From positions 1-9,232 of the forward strand of contig CAMDMN010000072.1 in NCBI GenBank assembly GCA_945901965.1: a DNA stretch of 9,232 bases. Direction: 5' to 3'. This document shows positions 6,225-9,232 of the stretch, in pieces. Every line of letters starts with the position of its first letter. Position 1 is the first letter of the stretch. The position numbers and the translations under genes are program-made. This DNA is from Legionella genomosp. 1 (GTDB lineage: Bacteria > Pseudomonadota > Gammaproteobacteria > Legionellales > Legionellaceae). The notes under the pieces are model-generated. The model worked only from the letters and a program-made list of their open reading frames with translations. It was not told where the DNA came from and searched no databases.

Positions 6225-7259
6225 ATGCGTTCGCTCCAAATCACGCGTCCTGATGATTTTCATGTGCATTTACGTGATCTTGATTTACTTAATGACACGG
6301 TTAATGCTAGTGCTAAACATTTTGCTCGCGCTTTAGTTATGCCTAATTTGCAGCCAGCACTTACAACTATTGACTTGGTTTTAGCCTATCGTGAGCGAAT
6401 CCTTGCGCAGCTTAAATCTAACTCTTCTTTTGCACCATATATGACGCTTTATCTTAATGAAAGCGTGCTGAAAGAGGAATTGGCCGCTATTAAACATCAT
6501 GCTTATATATTGGGAGCTAAACTATATCCACAAGGAGCCACCACTAATTCAGCTGCTGGTGCTAAGTCAATTTCTGCTCTTTATCCTTTATTTGAGATTA
6601 TGCAGGATAATGATCTTGTCCTCCAAATTCATGGTGAAGTTACTCATAGTGATATATTTGAACGTGAAGCTTTATTTATTAAAGAAGAGCTTAAGCCCTT
6701 GATTGAAAATTTCCCTAAGCTTCGGGTGGTTTTAGAACATATATCAACTAAAGTAGCGGTTGATTTTATTAGCGACTCATCTAAATTAATTGCGGCGACC
6801 ATTACTCCGCATCATCTGCTATTTAATCGTAATCATATGTTAGCTCAAGGGATAAAGCCGCATTATTATTGTCTTCCGATTTTAAAAGATGAATCTAATC
6901 AAAAAGCTTTATTAAAAGCCGCGACTTCTGGTAATTCTAAGTTTTTTGGCGGCACAGATAGCGCGCCCCACTCGCAAAATACAAAAGAAACTAGTTGTGG
7001 GTGCGCTGGTATTTATTCAGCACCATTCGCGGTAGCTATGTATGCTGAAGCCTTTGATTCCATGGGTAAACTTGGTGCACTAGATGATTTTTTAGGTAAA
7101 TTTGGTGCTGTGTTTTATAATTTGCCAATTAATACGGATAAAATTGAGCTTATCGAGCGCGCGCAAGTCATTCCTAATTCTATGACCTTTGGTAATGCTT
7201 TAGTAATTCCAGCAGCCGCAGGTAGCACTCTTAAATGGAGCGTTAATGAGTCCGTCTAG
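6225..7259 (+). CDS. pyrC: Dihydroorotase (type II, PyrC)
   Basis: Cytosolic zinc enzyme of de novo pyrimidine synthesis that cyclises N-carbamoyl-aspartate to dihydroorotate. At 344 residues it is full length. All expected metal ligands are present: H13 and H15 in DDFHVHLRD, the carbamylated lysine K99 in GAKLYPQGATTNS, H136 in QIHGE, H172 in EHIST and D245 in GGTDSAPH. The start fits the family, since the metal motif begins about ten residues from the N-terminus, although the upstream ribosome binding site is poor. The stop codon overlaps the rnt start by 14 bases. It is divergent from the MOMP-like gene. Confidence 0.97.
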   Translation: MRSLQITRPDDFHVHLRDLDLLNDTVNASAKHFARALVMPNLQPALTTIDLVLAYRERILAQLKSNSSFAPYMTLYLNESVLKEELAAIKHHAYILGAKLYPQGATTNSAAGAKSISALYPLFEIMQDNDLVLQIHGEVTHSDIFEREALFIKEELKPLIENFPKLRVVLEHISTKVAVDFISDSSKLIAATITPHHLLFNRNHMLAQGIKPHYYCLPILKDESNQKALLKAATSGNSKFFGGTDSAPHSQNTKETSCGCAGIYSAPFAVAMYAEAFDSMGKLGALDDFLGKFGAVFYNLPINTDKIELIERAQVIPNSMTFGNALVIPAAAGSTLKWSVNESV

Positions 7260-7893
7260 TAAAATACATCCTTCGAATATGAAACAGCGATTTCGTGGGT
7301 TTTTACCTGTTGTGGTTGATATAGAAACCTCAGGGGTTGAGCCGCATAAAAATGCGCTTTTAGAAATGTGTATAGTATTAATTAAAATTAATGAGGATGG
7401 TTCTTTTGTTAGATCCGAATCACATTTTGAGCATATTTTGCCATTTGAAGATGCTCTATTAGATGAAAAATCTTTAGCCTTTAATCAAATTGATCCATAC
7501 CAGCCTCTTCGTTTTGCAGTAGATGAAAAATTAGCCCTGGAAAATCTTTTCGCCCCCATTAATAAGGCATTAAAAGAGTCTAAGTGCCAACGTGCGGTAT
7601 TAGTAGGTCATAATGCTTGGTTTGATTTGTTGTTTTTAAAAGAAGCCGTTAAAAGAACTGGGGTTAAGTCGCCTTTTCATGCTTTTACTTGCTTTGATAC
7701 GGCAACATTGGGTGGATTTATATATGGGCAGACTGTGTTAGCGAAGGCAGTACTTGCGGCAAAGCTTCCCTTTGATGTTAATGAAGCGCATTCGGCGATT
7801 TATGATGCAGAGAAGACTGCGGATTTGTTTTGTGTGATGTTGAATAGATGGCGGGATGCGGAGAGGGCTTTGGTTGGTTCTTGTTTAGGTTGA
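7246..7893 (+). CDS. rnt: Ribonuclease T
   Basis: DEDDh 3'-5' exoribonuclease that trims the 3' ends of tRNAs and other stable RNAs, acting as a homodimer. The 215 residues cover the whole family. The catalytic set is complete: D25 and E27 in VVVDIETSG, D127 in GHNAWFD, H182 in EAHSAIYD and D187. The basic N-terminal KQRFRGF and the C-terminal FCVMLNRW are also typical. ATG 7246 lies inside the end of pyrC and is preceded by GGAG at 7237-7240, five bases away. Translational coupling to pyrC is therefore likely. An alternative ATG at 7279 keeps the domain but lacks this site. It is convergent with the peroxiredoxin gene, with hairpins between. Confidence 0.96.
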   Translation: MSPSSKIHPSNMKQRFRGFLPVVVDIETSGVEPHKNALLEMCIVLIKINEDGSFVRSESHFEHILPFEDALLDEKSLAFNQIDPYQPLRFAVDEKLALENLFAPINKALKESKCQRAVLVGHNAWFDLLFLKEAVKRTGVKSPFHAFTCFDTATLGGFIYGQTVLAKAVLAAKLPFDVNEAHSAIYDAEKTADLFCVMLNRWRDAERALVGSCLG

Positions 7894-7927
7894 AACCTTG
7901 ATTACGCTGCGCTGCATCAAGGCTACA
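7894..7927. repeat. CCTTGATTACGC-type dispersed repeat, copy 2
   Basis: It begins directly after the rnt stop codon and matches 4673-4706 at 32 of 34 bases. The inverted ends CCTTGAT/ATCAAGG (7896-7922) could form a small hairpin in the rnt 3' end. Confidence 0.7.
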
Positions 7928-7948
7928 TTTTCTACATTTTGAGCTAAC

Positions 7949-8023
7949 GTAGCCTGGTTGCTTGCAACCGGGGTTCCAATTAGTTCTAATAAGGTAAATC
8001 CTGGTTGCAAGCAACCAGGGTAC
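7949..8023. repeat. Nested inverted repeat between convergent rnt and the peroxiredoxin gene
   Basis: Two short hairpins, 7953-7972 (CCTGGTTGC-TT-GCAACCGGG) and 8000-8019 (CCTGGTTGC-AA-GCAACCAGG), stand 27 bases apart. The two are also reverse complements of each other: 7949-7972 pairs with 8000-8023 with one mismatch and one G-T pair. The region can therefore fold as two hairpins or one long stem. It may terminate both convergent transcripts. Confidence 0.75.
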
Positions 8024-8029
8024 ACTAAC

Positions 8030-8044
8030 TTGGCCAAACCTACA
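8030..8044. repeat. Partial copy of the GTAGGTTGGGC repeat
   Basis: The 15 bases match 2731-2745 at 14 positions. Only half of the 2720-2743 hairpin is present, just downstream of the peroxiredoxin stop on the minus strand. Confidence 0.5.
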
Positions 8045-8050
8045 TAGAAA

Positions 8051-8656
8051 TTATAATGTTTCTGAGTGGGCTGATAAGTATTCGGCTACACCTTTAATTG
8101 ATGCCTTCATGCCGGCTTTACCTTTTTGCCAGCCTGCAGGGCAAACTTCGCCGTTTTCTTCGAAAAATTGTACGGCGTCTATAAGTCTGATTAATTCATC
8201 GACGTTTCTGCCGATAGGCAAGTCATTAACCATTTGTGATCGCACAACACCATTTTTATCAATGACGAAAGCTGCGCGAAATGCAACGCCGGCTACAGGG
8301 TGCTCAATACCATAAGATTGGCAAATTGCATGGGTCATATCAGCTACCATGGTAAAATTCACATGACCAATACCACCATCTTTAACTGAAGTGTTACGAT
8401 AAGCATTATGAGTAAAATGTGAGTCAATAGATACTGAAATAACCTCAACTCCACGGCTCTTAAAATCCTCTATACGATGATCTAGAGCGATTAATTCTGA
8501 TGGACAAACAAAAGTAAAATCAAGAGGATAGAAAAATACTAAACCATATTTACCTTGCAAGCTTTCATGTAAATTAAATTTATCAACAATCTCGCCATTG
8601 CCTAATACAGCAGGGGCTGTAAAATCTGGGGCCTTGCGCCCAACTAATACACTCAT
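8051..8656 (-). CDS. Typical 2-Cys peroxiredoxin (AhpC/TSA family)
   Basis: Thiol peroxidase that reduces hydrogen peroxide and organic peroxides in the cytoplasm. The 201 residues are full length. The peroxidatic site is PLDFTFVCPSE at 44-54 with P44, T48 and C51. R127 in FRAAF completes the active site. C172 in EVCPAGW is the resolving cysteine. It groups by sequence with the Prx1/TsaA type. GGIG at 94-97 resembles the GGLG motif linked to over-oxidation sensitivity, but the paired C-terminal YF reads YL (193-194). ATG 8656 has GGAG at 8665-8662, five bases upstream. It follows grxD by 26 bases on the same strand, so the two are likely co-transcribed. No AhpF is nearby; the reductant is not shown. 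Confidence 0.96.
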   Translation of the reverse strand: MSVLVGRKAPDFTAPAVLGNGEIVDKFNLHESLQGKYGLVFFYPLDFTFVCPSELIALDHRIEDFKSRGVEVISVSIDSHFTHNAYRNTSVKDGGIGHVNFTMVADMTHAICQSYGIEHPVAGVAFRAAFVIDKNGVVRSQMVNDLPIGRNVDELIRLIDAVQFFEENGEVCPAGWQKGKAGMKASIKGVAEYLSAHSETL

Positions 8657-8682
8657 TTTATCTCCGTTTTTAAATTAAATAT

Positions 8683-9000
8683 TTATGCAGCTGTTGCTTC
8701 ACGCAACAAAAGCTCTAATTCGCCTTGCTCATACATTTCAGCAATAATGTCAGATCCACCCACTAATTCGCCCTTAACATATAATTGAGGGAAGGTAGGC
8801 CAATCAGCATATTGTGGTAACGTTTGTCTAATATCTGGATTTGCCAAAATATCTACATACGCGAAATCAACTCCACAAGCATCTATACACTGCACCGCCC
8901 GTGCTGAAAAACCACAGAGTGGGTTTTTAGGGTTTCCTTTCATATATAAAAGAACGGGATTATCAGAAATTTGTTTTTTAATCTTATCTAAAGTTTCCAC
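8683..9000 (-). CDS. grxD: Monothiol glutaredoxin, CGFS type (Grx4)
   Basis: Cytosolic glutaredoxin that binds and hands on [2Fe-2S] clusters with glutathione, usually with BolA-type partners. Residues 20-32 (MKGNPKNPLCGFS) contain the CGFS active site with C29. YVDILANPDIR lies at 48-58, WPTFPQLYVKGELVGGSDI follows, and both fit the family glutathione-binding residues. It is 105 residues, slightly shorter at the C-terminus than E. coli Grx4. Extra cysteines occur at 38 and 42. The start is GTG 9000, supported by AGGTG at 9010-9006, five bases upstream. It is the first gene of an apparent operon with the peroxiredoxin. Confidence 0.96.
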   Translation of the reverse strand: METLDKIKKQISDNPVLLYMKGNPKNPLCGFSARAVQCIDACGVDFAYVDILANPDIRQTLPQYADWPTFPQLYVKGELVGGSDIIAEMYEQGELELLLREATAA

Positions 9001-9062
9001 TTTTGCACCTATACGTCAAATCTAAGTTCCGATTATGGCGAAAACACCACAACTACGCAACC

Positions 9063-9071
9063 ATTATACCA
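9063..9071 (-). promoter_or_regulatory. Extended -10 promoter of the grxD-peroxiredoxin operon
   Basis: The minus strand carries TGG directly followed by TATAAT, an extended -10 element. No good -35 is present, as is usual for this class. Transcription would start near 9056, giving a leader of about 55 bases before GTG 9000. Confidence 0.65.
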
Positions 9072-9166
9072 TGTATTTTTATACAAAATGTACCAATTTA
9101 TTGCTTGGGGTGGATTTTTTTAAGGTTTTTGCGCTTGAACTTTGATGCGGCTTTGCGAGTAGCCAA

Positions 9167-9180
9167 GCCCCTTGTGGGGC
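9167..9180. repeat. Small GC-rich hairpin beside repeat copy 2
   Basis: GCCCC-TTGT-GGGGC forms a 5-bp stem with a four-base loop in otherwise AT-rich sequence. It may belong to the adjoining repeat element or end a gene outside the window. Confidence 0.4.
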
Positions 9181-9187
9181 AAGCGGC

Positions 9188-9232
9188 ACGTTATCCCGAG
9201 TACAACGAGGGATCTCCGAAATTGGTACCGTG
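9188..9232. repeat. Palindromic dispersed repeat, copy 2 (cut by window edge)
   Basis: These 45 bases match 1389-1433 with a single C-to-T difference at 9192. They cover the left arm and part of the spacer. The right arm would lie just beyond the window. Confidence 0.85.

Noticed and set aside
6106..6336. Open frame overlapping the pyrC start
   Set aside because: Hydrophobic AT-rich translation, no ribosome binding site, and it runs out of frame into pyrC.
7778..8014. Minus-strand open frame across the rnt end and the inverted repeat
   Set aside because: Much of it is translated repeat and antisense rnt; no start signal was seen.
1..9232. CRISPR array, tRNA or rRNA gene, integrase or insertion sequence
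   Set aside because: I found no regularly spaced direct repeats, tRNA or rRNA-like sequence, or transposase or integrase motifs on either strand.

Overview
The window looks like chromosome from a gammaproteobacterium of the Legionellaceae (order Legionellales). The DNA is AT-rich. It carries a Legionella-type major outer membrane protein, a DUF3573/LbtU-family outer-membrane protein, and a near-perfect match to the Legionella PmrA-box consensus in front of an OTU-protease gene. No species can be named from the sequence alone.

Layout, left to right. (1) Positions 1-1353 are accessory, host-interaction-like DNA. A divergent pair flanks a 126-bp intergenic region: a leftward OTU-family cysteine protease gene, cut by the window edge, and a rightward DOT1-like SAM methyltransferase with a probable N-terminal membrane anchor. 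The methyltransferase appears to start at a rare ATT codon. (2) Positions 1354-1708 hold a perfect 30-bp inverted repeat and a candidate promoter, followed by ihfB (IHF beta). (3) Leftward dcd (dCTP deaminase), an LbtU-like outer-membrane barrel protein and a MOMP-like porin form a row of separately expressed genes; the MOMP gene has a strong sigma70-type promoter and a textbook intrinsic terminator. (4) Rightward pyrC (dihydroorotase) and rnt (RNase T) overlap by 14 bases and look translationally coupled. (5) Leftward grxD (monothiol glutaredoxin) and a 2-Cys peroxiredoxin gene form a two-gene redox operon.

The housekeeping part (2020-9000) is ordinary: nucleotide metabolism (dcd, pyrC), RNA maturation (rnt), peroxide and Fe-S homeostasis (peroxiredoxin, GrxD), nucleoid architecture (IHF) and the outer membrane. 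The unusual part is the left end. The OTU-like protein keeps the Cys-loop and the Trp/helix motif of the OTU fold but has about 100 residues between them, as in the Legionella Lot deubiquitinase effectors. It sits just downstream of a PmrA-box-like direct repeat that overlaps its promoter, so it is a good candidate for a PmrA-controlled, Dot/Icm-translocated effector. Its divergent neighbour belongs to the family of eukaryotic histone H3K79 methyltransferases.

Most intergenic spaces contain palindromic dispersed repeats, in at least five sequence types. Three of these types recur within the window, and one copy runs off the right edge.
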